Source: Stutzerimonas stutzeri | GTDB taxonomy: Bacteria; Pseudomonadota; Gammaproteobacteria; Pseudomonadales; Pseudomonadaceae | Direction of reading: 5' to 3' | DNA: 64,000 nt | Assembly: GCF_024448985.1 (NCBI RefSeq) | Contig: NZ_JAMOII010000001.1 | Location: 434,001-498,000, forward strand | Shown: piece after piece, positions 24,465 to 36,478 of the stretch | How the letters are laid out: the number at the start of each line of letters is the position of its first letter | Position numbering within the stretch: the stretch's first letter is position 1 | Notes under the pieces: generated by a model | Database searches by the model: none | What the model saw: the letters and a program-made list of their open reading frames with translations, nothing else | Told to the model about the DNA's origin: nothing | Made by a program: the position numbers and the translations under genes

Positions 24465-25443
24465 ATGGAGAGCACCCGTGACCGAGGCTAAGGAACAGGA
24501 AGAGCGCAACAGCTGGAAGGTGCTGGAAAGGACGTTGCTTGCTGGTGTGCAGGAGCAGCGGCGGGCTCGACGCTGGGGGATATTCTTCAAGCTGTTGACC
24601 TTCACCTATTTATTTGGCGCGCTTTTGCTGTTCTCACCGTTGTTAAAGGTCGGTGACAGCAAGGGTGCGAGTGGTAGTCATACTGCGGTGATCAATGTGC
24701 GAGGAATGATTGCCGATGAGGAATCGGCGAGTGCGGACAATATTGTCGGGGCGCTGAGAGCGGCCTTCGAAGATTCCAGCACCAGAGGTGTAGTGTTGCG
24801 GATCAATAGCCCGGGCGGTAGTCCAGTGCAGTCTGGCTACATCTACGACGAGATTCGCCGGTTGCGTGGCGAATATCCTGCCGTCAAGGTCTATGCGGTG
24901 ATTACCGATCTGGGCGCGTCGGGCGCCTACTACATCGCTAGCGCCGCGGATGAGATCTATGCGGACAAGTCGAGCCTGGTCGGCTCTATAGGAGTCACGG
25001 CGGCTACCTTCGGATTCGTCGAAACGATGAATAAGCTTGGAGTGGAGCGCCGGGTCTATACCTCGGGTGAGCACAAGGCATTTCTGGATCCATTCCAGCC
25101 TGAAAAGCCGGAGGAAACCGAGTTCTGGCGAGGTGTGCTGGGAACCACGCATCGCCAGTTCATCGAAAGCGTCAAGCGGGGGCGCGGAGATCGTTTGCAG
25201 GTCGATGAGCATCCCGAGCTGTTTTCAGGACTTATCTGGTCCGGTGAGCAGGCGCTGGAGCTGGGCCTGATCGATGGGCTTGGAAGCGCCAGCTACGTTG
25301 CGCGCGAGGTGATCGGCGAGGAGGAGCTGTTGGATTTCACCGTCAAGGATTCCGCTCTGGACCGTTTTACCAAGAAGCTGGGTGCCAGCGTCGGTTCACA
25401 GTTGGCCTTGTGGATGGGTTTCCAAGGCCCACAGCTGCGCTAA
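24454..25443 (+). CDS. sppA: Signal peptide peptidase SppA (short form)
   Basis: The 329-residue protease has a membrane anchor at about 45-63 (LLTFTYLFGALLLFSPLL) and a periplasmic S49 domain. The nucleophile Ser156 lies in LGASGAYYIAS and the general base Lys208 in TSGEHKAF, 52 residues later, the same spacing as in B. subtilis SppA. It is half the size of E. coli SppA and should work as an oligomer that destroys leftover signal peptides. The ATG at 24454 is preferred over TTG at 24448, with GAGGT upstream. It overlaps the end of the HAD gene by 11 bp. Confidence 0.92.
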   Translation: MSDEWRAPVTEAKEQEERNSWKVLERTLLAGVQEQRRARRWGIFFKLLTFTYLFGALLLFSPLLKVGDSKGASGSHTAVINVRGMIADEESASADNIVGALRAAFEDSSTRGVVLRINSPGGSPVQSGYIYDEIRRLRGEYPAVKVYAVITDLGASGAYYIASAADEIYADKSSLVGSIGVTAATFGFVETMNKLGVERRVYTSGEHKAFLDPFQPEKPEETEFWRGVLGTTHRQFIESVKRGRGDRLQVDEHPELFSGLIWSGEQALELGLIDGLGSASYVAREVIGEEELLDFTVKDSALDRFTKKLGASVGSQLALWMGFQGPQLR

Positions 25444-25446
25444 CTG

Positions 25447-26025
25447 TCAGGGCACCTCTATTCCGGCCTTGTTGAGCATGTCGACCAGCCGGATCAGCGG
25501 AAGTCCGATTAGACTCGTGGCGTCGGGACCTTTCGTGGCTCTGAACAGGCTAACCCCCAGTCCTTCAGCCTTGAAGCTGCCTGCGCAGTCAAAAGGCTGT
25601 TCGGCTTGCAGGTAGCGCTCGATCCGTTGATCATTGAGCTCTCTGAAGTGCACCGTAAACGGCGTGCAGTCGACCTGGATGGCTCCGCTTCGGCTGTCCA
25701 ATAGTGCCAATCCTGTCAAAAAGCTTACGCTTTTGCCGCTGCAGGCTCGCAGTTGCTGCTTTGCTCGTTCGAATGTGTGAGGTTTGCCAAGGATGCGTTG
25801 TTCCAGCACCGCGACCTGGTCGGAGCCGATGATCAAATGATCCGGGTAGGTGGCTGCCAAGGCTCGAGCCTTTTCACTGGCCAGCCGGCGCACCAGATGT
25901 TCGGGTAGCTCGCTTGGGTGTGCGGTTTCATCTATTTGCGGGGCGCTGCAGTCGAAAGTCAGCCGCAATCGTGAAAGCAGTTCGCGTCGATAGGGCGAGC
26001 TGGAGGCGAGAAGCAGGCGGCGCAT
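25447..26025 (-). CDS. yceF: Maf/YceF nucleotide pyrophosphatase
   Basis: The 192-residue protein has the Maf fold: LLASSSPYRRELL at the start binds nucleotide, DETAHPSELPEHLVRRLA carries conserved acids, GSDQVAVL holds the catalytic Asp, and FDCAGSFKAEGLGVSL is the YceF-subgroup signature. That subgroup hydrolyses 7-methyl-GTP and is thought to clean the nucleotide pool. It converges on sppA with only 3 bp between the stops and diverges from yceD. In E. coli yceF is also next to yceD-rpmF. Confidence 0.92.
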   Translation of the reverse strand: MRRLLLASSSPYRRELLSRLRLTFDCSAPQIDETAHPSELPEHLVRRLASEKARALAATYPDHLIIGSDQVAVLEQRILGKPHTFERAKQQLRACSGKSVSFLTGLALLDSRSGAIQVDCTPFTVHFRELNDQRIERYLQAEQPFDCAGSFKAEGLGVSLFRATKGPDATSLIGLPLIRLVDMLNKAGIEVP

Positions 26026-26090
26026 TTTTCTTCCTTTATATGGGTGTCTGGTTGCCGGTCGGCTACGCTCGATTGTGGGATTGAATTCCT

Positions 26091-26119
26091 TTGACAGTCG
26101 AGGGGTGCATCCCTAGAAT
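26091..26119 (+). promoter_or_regulatory. Strong promoter of yceD-rpmF-plsX
   Basis: Perfect TTGACA (26091-26096), 17-bp spacer, TAGAAT (26114-26119). The expected start lies about 26126, only some 3 nt before the yceD ATG. Confidence 0.82.
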
Positions 26120-26128
26120 GCCGCGCTT

Positions 26129-26656
26129 ATGTTGAAAGGACCAATACCACCGCACGTTGAACCGCGCAAGCTCGCTGACCGAGCGGCCACTCTGAAGGGT
26201 GAGCTGAAATTGTCGGAGCTGAAGCGGCTCGTCGATCCTCTCGAGGATGACAAAGGTGTGGTGCGCGCCAGTTTAGATTTCGGGCGCGACGAGCAGCACA
26301 CAGTGGTGATTCACAGTGCGCTGGATGTTGAGGTCACGATGATTTGCCAGCGTTGTCTGGAGCCGGTTGTTCTGCCTATTCACAGCGAATGCGTCTACGC
26401 CGTGGTGAATGAAGGCGCGAGCAGTCAGCACCTGCCCAAGGGCTATGACGTGCTGGAAGTGGGAGAAGATCCTTTGGATCTGCTGGCGCTGGTTGAAGAG
26501 GAGCTTCTGCTTGCTCTTCCGATTGTTCCACTCCATGACCAAGAAGTTTGCCAGCCGCCGGTTGGGCCTGATGAGCCCGAGCCGAATGAGGACGAGGTAT
26601 CGCGGTCCAACCCGTTCAGCGTACTGGCGCAGTTAAAGCGTGACCCAAACGTTTAG
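26129..26656 (+). CDS. yceD: YceD (DUF177) family protein, 23S rRNA accumulation factor
   Basis: The 175-residue protein is of the DUF177 family, with the C-x2-C-like core [10 protein letters not shown] and an acidic C-terminal half that ends [15 protein letters not shown]. In E. coli and plants the family is needed for normal 23S rRNA levels and works with L32. It lies 11 bp before rpmF. No ribosome site is seen within 15 bases of the ATG, and the promoter lies almost on the start, so translation may be leaderless. Confidence 0.92.
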   Translation: MLKGPIPPHVEPRKLADRAATLKGELKLSELKRLVDPLEDDKGVVRASLDFGRDEQHTVVIHSALDVEVTMICQRCLEPVVLPIHSECVYAVVNEGASSQHLPKGYDVLEVGEDPLDLLALVEEELLLALPIVPLHDQEVCQPPVGPDEPEPNEDEVSRSNPFSVLAQLKRDPNV

Positions 26657-26667
26657 GAGTTGATCCA

Positions 26668-26850
26668 ATGGCTGTTCAGCAGAACAAAAAATCTCGTTCC
26701 GCCCGTGACATGCGTCGCTCGCACGACGCGCTCGTGCCGAACGCCCTGTCCGTGGAAAAGAGCACCGGTGAAGTTCACCTGCGTCACCACGTTTCCCCGG
26801 AAGGTTTCTACCGTGGTCGTAAAGTGATCGACAAGGGCGCTGACGAGTAA
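26668..26850 (+). CDS. rpmF: 50S ribosomal protein L32
   Basis: The 60-residue basic protein [20 protein letters not shown]... with [16 protein letters not shown] is L32 of the large ribosomal subunit. The zinc-binding cysteines present in some bacteria are absent, which is usual for gammaproteobacteria. AGGAG lies upstream. It is between yceD and plsX, an arrangement that links ribosome supply with membrane lipid synthesis. Confidence 0.98.
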   Translation: MAVQQNKKSRSARDMRRSHDALVPNALSVEKSTGEVHLRHHVSPEGFYRGRKVIDKGADE

Positions 26851-26853
26851 ATC

Positions 26854-27924
26854 TTGTCTGCTCCGATCATAGCGATCGATGCAATGGGTGGGGACTTCGG
26901 TCCCCACTGCATTGTTCCGGCCAGCCTCCAGTGCCTGGCTGAAATCCCCTCGCTGCACCTGGCCCTGGTTGGCCAATCTCCCGTTCTTGAAGAAATCATC
27001 GCTCGGCATCCGGCTGTGGATAGCGCTCGTCTGACGATTGTCAGCGCAGAAGAGGTGATTGGCATGGATGAACGCCCGACGCAGGCGTTGCGTGCCAAGC
27101 CGCGCTCTTCCATGCGTGTTGCGCTGGAGTTAGTGCGTGACGGTCATGCTCAGGCCTGTGTCAGCGCTGGCAATACGGGTGCGCTGATGGCGCTCGCCCG
27201 TCACGTATTGAAAACGCTGCCTGGTGTCGATCGTCCGGCCATGATGGCCGCGATACCCACGATCGAGGGTGTCTGCTTGTTGCTTGATCTTGGCGCGAAT
27301 GTGGATTGCTCTGCCGAGCAGCTTTACCAGTTCGCGGTGATGGGGTCGGTTGCGGCAGAGGGTCTCGGTATTGAGCGTCCGCGGGTTTCGTTACTCAATG
27401 TCGGCACCGAAGACATCAAGGGCAACCAGCAGGTCAAAGCGGCTGCTGGGCTTCTGCAGCAAGCTGGCGATATCAACTATCGAGGCTTCATCGAGGGCGA
27501 CGGGCTGTTTCGTGGAGAAACCGACGTGGCGGTGTGCGATGGCTTTGTTGGAAATATCCTGCTCAAGTCCAGCGAAGGATTGGCTCATATGGTTGCCTTG
27601 CGTGTTGAAGCGCTTTTCCGCCGCTCGTTGGTGTCACGTGCGGTGGGAGCGTTGGTGTTGCCATTGTTGCGGCAGTTGCGCGCCGATCTACGGCCGGCGC
27701 AGTACAACGGTGCAAGCTTTCTCGGGCTTCAAGGTATCGTGGTCAAGAGCCACGGTAGCGCGGGTGCGGAGGGATTCCGGTCGGCGATCCTGCGCGCGGC
27801 TCGGGACGTTCAGCATAATTTGCCGGAGCAGTTGCATAGTCGACTCGAGCACCTGCTCGTGACCAATCGGTCAATAAACGGCACTGGTGATGTGACCGCT
27901 GCCGGCAGCTCGCCATCCAACTGA
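26854..27924 (+). CDS. plsX: Phosphate acyltransferase PlsX
   Basis: The 356-residue enzyme converts acyl-ACP and phosphate to acyl-phosphate, the first step of glycerophospholipid synthesis by the PlsX/PlsY route. It starts at a TTG only 3 bp after rpmF; the family opening [12 protein letters not shown] fixes this start. Further marks are [14 protein letters not shown] and [13 protein letters not shown]. It is a soluble, membrane-associated protein. The rare start with a weak ribosome site may keep its level below that of L32. Confidence 0.96.
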   Translation: MSAPIIAIDAMGGDFGPHCIVPASLQCLAEIPSLHLALVGQSPVLEEIIARHPAVDSARLTIVSAEEVIGMDERPTQALRAKPRSSMRVALELVRDGHAQACVSAGNTGALMALARHVLKTLPGVDRPAMMAAIPTIEGVCLLLDLGANVDCSAEQLYQFAVMGSVAAEGLGIERPRVSLLNVGTEDIKGNQQVKAAAGLLQQAGDINYRGFIEGDGLFRGETDVAVCDGFVGNILLKSSEGLAHMVALRVEALFRRSLVSRAVGALVLPLLRQLRADLRPAQYNGASFLGLQGIVVKSHGSAGAEGFRSAILRAARDVQHNLPEQLHSRLEHLLVTNRSINGTGDVTAAGSSPSN

Positions 27925-27985
27925 AAATTCGGTGCGTCCCCGCGGCGTATTCATTCTGACGAACAACCACAAGAGAGCCGTTTTC

Positions 27986-28924
27986 ATGTCCGCATCACTT
28001 GCATTCGTCTTTCCAGGCCAGGGATCTCAGGCCCTCGGTATGCTCGCCGAGCACGGCGCACAGCAGTCCCTGATCATCGATACCTTTGCCGAGGCCTCTT
28101 CGGTGCTTGGTTACGACCTCTGGGCGCTTTCTCAGCAGGGCCCGGAAGAGCATCTGAATCAGACCGACAAGACTCAGCCGGCCATTCTCACTGCCTCGAT
28201 TGCCCTTTGGCGCTTGTGGTTGGCTGAGGGCGGCGCGAAGCCGGCATTCGTCGCCGGGCACAGTCTTGGCGAGTATTCAGCGTTGGTCGCGGCAGGTAGT
28301 TTGCCCTTCTCTGATGCGGTGAAACTCGTAGAGCTGCGCGGTCAGTTCATGCAGCAGGCTGTTCCGGCTGGCACCGGTGGTATGGCGGCGATACTTGGCC
28401 TGGAAGACGCGGATGTCCTGTCGGCTTGCAGCGAAGCTGCGCAGGGCGAGGTTGTTAGTGCGGTCAATTTCAATGCGCCGGGCCAGGTCGTGATCGCCGG
28501 CAGCGCCGCGGCTGTCGAGCGTGCTATTGACGCCTGCAAGACCAAAGGCGCTAAACGAGCGATGCCATTGCCGGTCAGCGTGCCGTCGCATTGCGACTTG
28601 ATGCGTCCGGCAGCAGAGCGTTTTGCCGATTCCGTCACTGGGGCGGCCTGGCGGGCTCCGGAGATTCCATTGGTCCAGAATGTCAGCGCGGCGGTCGTTT
28701 CGGATCTCGATACGCTCAAGCGTGACCTGCTGGCCCAGCTCTACAGTCCGGTTCGCTGGGTCGAGACCGTTGTTGCGTTGAATGCGCAGGGCGTGACCGA
28801 GTTGGTCGAATGCGGCCCGGGCAAGGTGCTCTCCGGTCTTAACAAGCGGTGCGTCAAAGGCATCAATACTTACAATCTGGACACCCCGGAGGCTTTTGTT
28901 GCCGCTCGTGGCGCTCTGGTCTGA
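27986..28924 (+). CDS. fabD: Malonyl-CoA:ACP transacylase FabD
   Basis: The 312-residue enzyme moves malonyl groups from CoA to acyl carrier protein. The opening LAFVFPGQGSQALGML is invariant in the family and sets the start at the ATG 27986, not the upstream in-frame codon. The nucleophile Ser93 lies in GHSLGEYSAL and His202 in VPSHCDLM, giving the catalytic pair. The gap to plsX is 61 bp and no terminator is visible, so it is probably read from the same transcript. Confidence 0.97.
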   Translation: MSASLAFVFPGQGSQALGMLAEHGAQQSLIIDTFAEASSVLGYDLWALSQQGPEEHLNQTDKTQPAILTASIALWRLWLAEGGAKPAFVAGHSLGEYSALVAAGSLPFSDAVKLVELRGQFMQQAVPAGTGGMAAILGLEDADVLSACSEAAQGEVVSAVNFNAPGQVVIAGSAAAVERAIDACKTKGAKRAMPLPVSVPSHCDLMRPAAERFADSVTGAAWRAPEIPLVQNVSAAVVSDLDTLKRDLLAQLYSPVRWVETVVALNAQGVTELVECGPGKVLSGLNKRCVKGINTYNLDTPEAFVAARGALV

Positions 28925-28938
28925 ATAAGGAGACATCT

Positions 28939-29682
28939 ATGAATCTGCAAGGCAAGGTTGCCCTGGTAACGGGCGCCAGTCGTGGTATCGGTCAGGCCAT
29001 CGCGTTGGAGCTAGGTCGTCAGGGCGCTATCGTGATTGGCACGGCGACTTCTTCTGCCGGAGCTGAGCGCATCGCCGAGACGCTCAAGGAGAACGGCATC
29101 GAAGGTACCGGTCTGGTGCTGGATGTTTCCAGTGACGAGTCGGTTGCGGCCACGCTGGAGCATATCCAGCAGCATCTCGGTCAGCCGGCTATCCTGGTAA
29201 ACAACGCCGGCATTACTCGTGACAATTTGATGCTGCGGATGAAAGACGATGAATGGCACGATGTCATCGATACGAATCTCAGCAGTCTCTATCGCCTGAC
29301 CAAGGGGGTTTTGCGCGGTATGACCAAGGCGCGCTGGGGACGGATCATCAGTATTGGTTCCGTAGTAGGTGCGATGGGTAACGCCGGACAGGTAAACTAC
29401 GCCGCGGCCAAGGCCGGACTCGAAGGTTTTAGTCGGGCACTGGCTCGTGAAGTCGGCTCGCGTGGCATCACGGTTAATGCCGTGGCGCCAGGTTTCATCG
29501 ATACAGACATGACGCGTGAGCTGCCAGACGCTCAGCGTGACGCTTTGCTGGGGCAGATCCCGCTGGGTCGCCTTGGGCAGGCGGAAGAGATTGCCAAGGT
29601 CGTCGCTTTCCTTGCTTCTGACGGCGCTGCCTACGTTACCGGGGCCACGGTTCCGGTGAATGGCGGCATGTACATGAGCTAA
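28939..29682 (+). CDS. fabG: 3-oxoacyl-ACP reductase FabG
   Basis: The 247-residue short-chain dehydrogenase reduces beta-ketoacyl-ACP with NADPH. GASRGIGQAIA binds the cofactor, NNAG is present, and the catalytic residues are Ser141, Tyr154 and Lys158 in the YAAAK motif. The ATG at 28939 has AAGGAG upstream; the longer frame into fabD is not used. It lies 14 bp after fabD. Confidence 0.97.
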   Translation: MNLQGKVALVTGASRGIGQAIALELGRQGAIVIGTATSSAGAERIAETLKENGIEGTGLVLDVSSDESVAATLEHIQQHLGQPAILVNNAGITRDNLMLRMKDDEWHDVIDTNLSSLYRLTKGVLRGMTKARWGRIISIGSVVGAMGNAGQVNYAAAKAGLEGFSRALAREVGSRGITVNAVAPGFIDTDMTRELPDAQRDALLGQIPLGRLGQAEEIAKVVAFLASDGAAYVTGATVPVNGGMYMS

Positions 29683-29794
29683 TGTGACGTCTAACGCAAG
29701 CATGCAGTCATAACGGTTGATTCGTTTCGTTATAAACTGCGGTTAGCTTATAGACAGAAGGTTGAAAGCAGGTTCATGCTTGCCCGCTTTCAGC

Positions 29795-29822
29795 TTGAAA
29801 TGCGGAAAACGCTTTCTATACA
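29795..29822 (+). promoter_or_regulatory. acpP promoter
   Basis: TTGAAA (29795-29800), 16-bp spacer, TATACA (29817-29822). It gives acpP its own strong promoter and a leader of about 44 nt, as expected for a very abundant protein. Confidence 0.75.
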
Positions 29823-29872
29823 CTACCGCGCAGATCAGCTGCCTGATTTTTCCATAGGAGTGAAAACAAGGT

Positions 29873-30109
29873 ATGAGCACCATCGAAGAACGCGTCAAGA
29901 AAATCGTTGCCGAGCAGCTTGGCGTCAAGGAAGAGGAAGTCACCAACAGCGCTTCCTTCGTCGAAGACCTGGGTGCCGACTCCCTTGATACCGTTGAGCT
30001 GGTCATGGCTCTGGAAGAGGAATTCGAGACCGAAATCCCGGACGAGCAAGCCGAGAAGATCACCACTGTTCAAGAAGCTATCGATTACATCAACGCCCAC
30101 GCGCAGTAA
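29873..30109 (+). CDS. acpP: Acyl carrier protein
   Basis: The 78-residue acidic helical protein carries growing acyl chains on a phosphopantetheine arm attached to Ser37 (Ser36 after Met removal) in [11 protein letters not shown]. It also supplies acyl groups for phospholipids and lipid A. It is enclosed by its own promoter and a strong terminator, so it is made as a short separate transcript within the fab cluster. Confidence 0.98.
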
Positions 30110-30133
30110 GTTGTAATCCTGCTTCGAACCAGT

Positions 30134-30173
30134 AAGCCGCACTGCCTCTGAACGGGGCAGTGCGGCTTTTGTT
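30134..30173 (+). terminator. Terminator after acpP
   Basis: AAGCCGCACTGCC pairs with GGCAGTGCGGCTT, followed by TTTTGTTT. Confidence 0.92.
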
Positions 30174-30289
30174 TGAGATAGTTAAAATCGGCTGGTCGTG
30201 CACCTGTGCGATGCCTGATGGTTCGTCTTTCGTCCGTTGCGAACGTTGAAGAGCGGAGCGAGCCAAATATAGACGTAAGGAGAATTGCT

Positions 30290-31534
30290 GTGTCGCGTAG
30301 ACGCGTCGTAATCACCGGGATGGGGATGCTATCACCGCTGGGTAACGATGTGCCAAGCAGCTGGCAGGGGATTCTCGCCGGCCGCAGTGGCATCGGCCCA
30401 ATAGAACATATGGACCTTTCTGCCTATTCCACACGTTTTGGTGGATCGGTCAAGAACTTCGATGTCGAACAGTATCTGCCTGCAAAAGAAGCGCGCAAGC
30501 TCGACCTGTTCATCCAGTACGGTTTGGCAGCCAGCTTTCAAGCTGTACGTGATTCCGGACTGGAAGTTACCGATGCCAACCGTGAGCGCATCGGAGTTGC
30601 CATGGGCTCGGGAATCGGCGGCCTGACCAATATCGAAAACAGCTGCAAGGCCCTGTTTGAACAAGGCCCGCGACGAATTTCCCCATTTTTCGTGCCTGGC
30701 TCGATCATCAATATGGTTTCGGGTTTCCTATCGATCCATCTGGGTCTGCAGGGGCCCAATTATGCGATCGCCACGGCTTGCACTACCGGTTCGCATTGCA
30801 TTGGCATGGCTGCACGCAATATCGCTTACGGCGAAGCCGACGTCATGGTTGCCGGTGGCTCGGAAATGGCCACCAGCGGTCTCGGCATTGGCGGATTCGC
30901 CGCAGCACGCGCGCTGTCCACTCGCAACGATGATCCGGCCGCAGCCAGTCGACCATGGGACAAGGACCGTGATGGCTTCGTATTGTCCGACGGCGCCGGC
31001 GCACTGGTGCTGGAAGAACTCGAACATGCCAAGGCACGCGGCGCGAAGATCTACGCCGAGCTGATCGGTTTCGGTATGAGCGCTGATGCCTTCCACATGA
31101 CCTCGCCGCCGGATGATGGCGCTGGTGCTGCTCGCTGCATCCGAAACGCTATCCAGGATGCTCGGATCGATGCGGCTCAGGTGGACTACATTAACGCCCA
31201 CGGCACTTCCACGCCGGCTGGCGACAAGGCCGAAGCCGCGGCGATCAAAACCGTGTTCGGCAGCCATGCTTATGAACTTTCGGTCAGTTCGACGAAATCA
31301 ATGGTCGGTCATTTGCTAGGTGCCGCGGGCGCTGTCGAGGCGATTTTCAGCGTGCTCGCCCTTCGCGACCAGGTTGCGCCGCCAACCATCAACCTCGAAG
31401 AGCCAGATGACGGCTGCGACCTGGATTTCGTACCTCACGAAGCGAAGCAGAGAGCGATCGATATCGCTGTCTCCAACTCCTTTGGATTCGGTGGCACCAA
31501 CGGCTCTCTGGTTTTCCGCCGGTTCGCCGAGTGA
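30290..31534 (+). CDS. fabF: 3-oxoacyl-ACP synthase II FabF
   Basis: The 414-residue condensing enzyme elongates acyl-ACP with malonyl-ACP. The start is GTG at 30290 with TAAGGAG upstream, giving the family opening [17 protein letters not shown]. The active Cys164 is in [10 protein letters not shown], and the His residues lie in [11 protein letters not shown] and [17 protein letters not shown] sets the balance of cis-vaccenate. Its stop overlaps the pabC start (GTGA). Confidence 0.97.
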   Translation: MSRRRVVITGMGMLSPLGNDVPSSWQGILAGRSGIGPIEHMDLSAYSTRFGGSVKNFDVEQYLPAKEARKLDLFIQYGLAASFQAVRDSGLEVTDANRERIGVAMGSGIGGLTNIENSCKALFEQGPRRISPFFVPGSIINMVSGFLSIHLGLQGPNYAIATACTTGSHCIGMAARNIAYGEADVMVAGGSEMATSGLGIGGFAAARALSTRNDDPAAASRPWDKDRDGFVLSDGAGALVLEELEHAKARGAKIYAELIGFGMSADAFHMTSPPDDGAGAARCIRNAIQDARIDAAQVDYINAHGTSTPAGDKAEAAAIKTVFGSHAYELSVSSTKSMVGHLLGAAGAVEAIFSVLALRDQVAPPTINLEEPDDGCDLDFVPHEAKQRAIDIAVSNSFGFGGTNGSLVFRRFAE

Positions 31535-32348
31535 CATTGAGCTGGGTAGACGGACAGCCTGCCAACGGGCTGCCCGTTCATGACCGCGGATTCGCATACG
31601 GTGACGGCCTGTTCGAAACCATAAAGGTAGTGAACGGGCGACCGGAGCTGCTCGATCGCCATCTGAATCGCCTCGGTCTCGGTTGCCAGCGTTTCGCTAT
31701 CCCTCTTGATGTAGATGCTCTGCGTTCGCAGATCATGGCGTTCAGCGCCGTGCTGGAGACGGGTGTAGCCAAGCTGATTCTGACGCGCGGCGATGGTCAG
31801 CGGGGCTATGGTCCGCCGTTAGCCTGTCGGCCCCGGACAGTTCTGACAGGCGCGCCGCTGCCAGCCTACGCGCCAGAACACTCTACGGTGGGCGTGCGCC
31901 TGTATCCTTGTAAAACGCGTCTTGCCGAGCAGCCTGCTCTCGCTGGGCTGAAACATCTGAATCGCCTGGAGCAGGTACTGGCGCGCGCCGAATGGCATGA
32001 CCCAGCTTTCGCCGAAGGATTGATGCGCGATACCTCTGGACGTATCGTCGAGGCTGTCTTCAGTAACCTGTTCATCGTTAAAACCGGCGTACTGCTGACG
32101 CCGTCGCTCGAGCGGTGTGGCGTGGCTGGCGTGATGCGTGAAGAGATTCTCGATCGAGCGCGACAGGCCGGAATGCCCCATCAAATCTGCGATCTCTCGC
32201 TCGAGCGACTGCTCGGTGCCGACGAAGTCTTCGTGTGCAACAGCCTGTATGGCATCTGGCCGGTGCGGCAGTTGGAAGCGAGCGTCTGGCCGGTAGGTCC
32301 GCTCACACGTAAACTTCAACGCCTGGTTGATGATCTGTCGAGTAATAC

Positions 32349-32352
<4 letters not shown>
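31531..32352 (+). CDS. pabC: Aminodeoxychorismate lyase
   Basis: The 273-residue PLP enzyme makes 4-aminobenzoate from aminodeoxychorismate for folate. It begins with GTG and shows the class IV aminotransferase layout: [14 protein letters not shown] at the start, the PLP Lys in [13 protein letters not shown], and a phosphate-binding stretch late in the chain. The fabF-pabC-mltG-tmk-holB order is conserved in many gammaproteobacteria. Confidence 0.95.
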
Positions 32353-35027
<2,675 letters not shown>

Positions 35028-35059
35028 AATCCTTTGGAATAGTCGTTAGGGAATACCGC

Positions 35060-35416
35060 ATGAGTCTGCCTGCAAACCTTGGTCCGCGTAACGGCATTCT
35101 GTCTCTGACGATCAAGGACAAGTCGGTGCTCTATGCCGCGTTCATGCCATTCATCAAGCATGGCGGGCTGTTCATCCCCTCCAACAAATCCTACAAGCTC
35201 GGCGACGAAGTGTTCATGCTGCTGAGTCTGATGGATGAGCCAGAAAAGATTCCGGTCGCCGGTAAGGTCGTGTGGATCACCCCCAAAGGCGCGCAGGGCA
35301 ACCGGGCAGCCGGTATCGGCGTGCAATTCAACGAAGGTGATTCCACCGCTCGTAACAAGATCGAAACCTATCTGGCCGGCGCGATGAAGTCCGACCGACC
35401 GACACATACTATGTAA
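35060..35416 (+). CDS. pilZ: Type IV pilus assembly protein PilZ
   Basis: The 118-residue protein has the length and sequence of Pseudomonas PilZ (MSLPANLGPRNGILSLTIKD, then KHGGLFIPS). It works in twitching pilus assembly together with FimX and PilB. The N-terminal RxxxR motif used by most PilZ domains to bind c-di-GMP is missing, as in P. aeruginosa PilZ, so it is a partner rather than a sensor. It sits 32 bp after holB. Confidence 0.95.
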   Translation: MSLPANLGPRNGILSLTIKDKSVLYAAFMPFIKHGGLFIPSNKSYKLGDEVFMLLSLMDEPEKIPVAGKVVWITPKGAQGNRAAGIGVQFNEGDSTARNKIETYLAGAMKSDRPTHTM

Positions 35417-35505
35417 GCGAGCTCCAGCGCAGCCCTCTCTGAACGCTTGCAGCTTCTTTTCTTCTACAATGCACGCCGGTCATGGCTCGATGAGTAGCGT
35501 GTTCA

Positions 35506-36291
35506 ATGCTGGTAGATTCCCACTGTCATCTCGATCGTCTCGATCTCACTGCGCATCAAGGCTCGCTTGATGCGGCCCTAGTCGCTGCGCGTGAGCGTGG
35601 CGTTGGCCACTTTCTCTGCATTGGCGTCAGTGCCGACAATACGGCGGCTGTAAAGGCTTTGGCAGAGCGTTACGGCGATGTCGACTGCTCGGTCGGTGTA
35701 CATCCGCTGGACCTCGAGCCGGGTGCAGAGCCCGCGCTTGAATGGCTGCTGCACGAACTGGAGCACCCTCATGTCGTGGCCATCGGCGAGACCGGTCTGG
35801 ATTATCACTACGAACCGGAAGCCGCTGCGCTCCAACGACAATCCTTTCGTCTTCACCTGGACGCGGCGAAGGCGAGCGGTAAGCCGGTGATCGTTCACAC
35901 CCGTTCTGCCCGTGCCGACACACTGGTTCTGCTTGGCGAAGCGGCGTTGCCGCAAGCTGGTGTACTGCACTGCTTCACGGAGGACTGGGAGATGGCGAAG
36001 GCCGCGCTGGACCTTGGGTTCTATATCTCGCTGTCCGGGATCGTCACCTTCCGAAATGCCGATGCACTTCGCGACGTCGCTCGCCGCGTTCCCGCGGATC
36101 GCTTGCTGGTTGAGACGGACTCGCCTTATCTGGCTCCGATTCCCTACCGTGGTAAACCGAACCTTCCGCAGTACGTTCGCGAGGTTGCAGAGTTTCTCGC
36201 GCAGTTGCGTGGCGTCGATTTCGATGTCCTGGCCGAGCAGACCACGAGCAACTTCAAGCGGTTGTTTCCCTTGGCTCGAGTTCGGGGCTGA
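35506..36291 (+). CDS. tatD: TatD family metal-dependent hydrolase
   Basis: The 261-residue TIM-barrel enzyme has all the TatD metal ligands: VDSHCHLD, GETGLDYHY, VIHTRSA, HCFTEDW and VETDSPYL. Family members are 3'-5' exonucleases or deoxyribonucleases acting in DNA repair. It follows pilZ, as in P. aeruginosa. No terminator is visible after it. Confidence 0.94.
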   Translation: MLVDSHCHLDRLDLTAHQGSLDAALVAARERGVGHFLCIGVSADNTAAVKALAERYGDVDCSVGVHPLDLEPGAEPALEWLLHELEHPHVVAIGETGLDYHYEPEAAALQRQSFRLHLDAAKASGKPVIVHTRSARADTLVLLGEAALPQAGVLHCFTEDWEMAKAALDLGFYISLSGIVTFRNADALRDVARRVPADRLLVETDSPYLAPIPYRGKPNLPQYVREVAEFLAQLRGVDFDVLAEQTTSNFKRLFPLARVRG

Positions 36292-36478
36292 CTAACGCCT
36301 ATCAGGCGAAGCGATGCGCTTGTTTGAATCTCTCTATCTATGATGCCGTGTACAATTCGCGCCGCTTCGGTGCGCATGCCCATAGTCGGCATGCGGGCAC
36401 GATGGTTCCGCTTGGCTCCGTAGCTCCACTCATCACGGGCCGCGCCGTTTCTCGTCACAGACCCAACAAGGTGACGCC

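Noticed and set aside
30246-30273. TTGAAG-16-TATAGA as a fabF promoter
   Set aside because: The predicted start would fall inside the fabF ribosome site, so it could not give a normally translated message.
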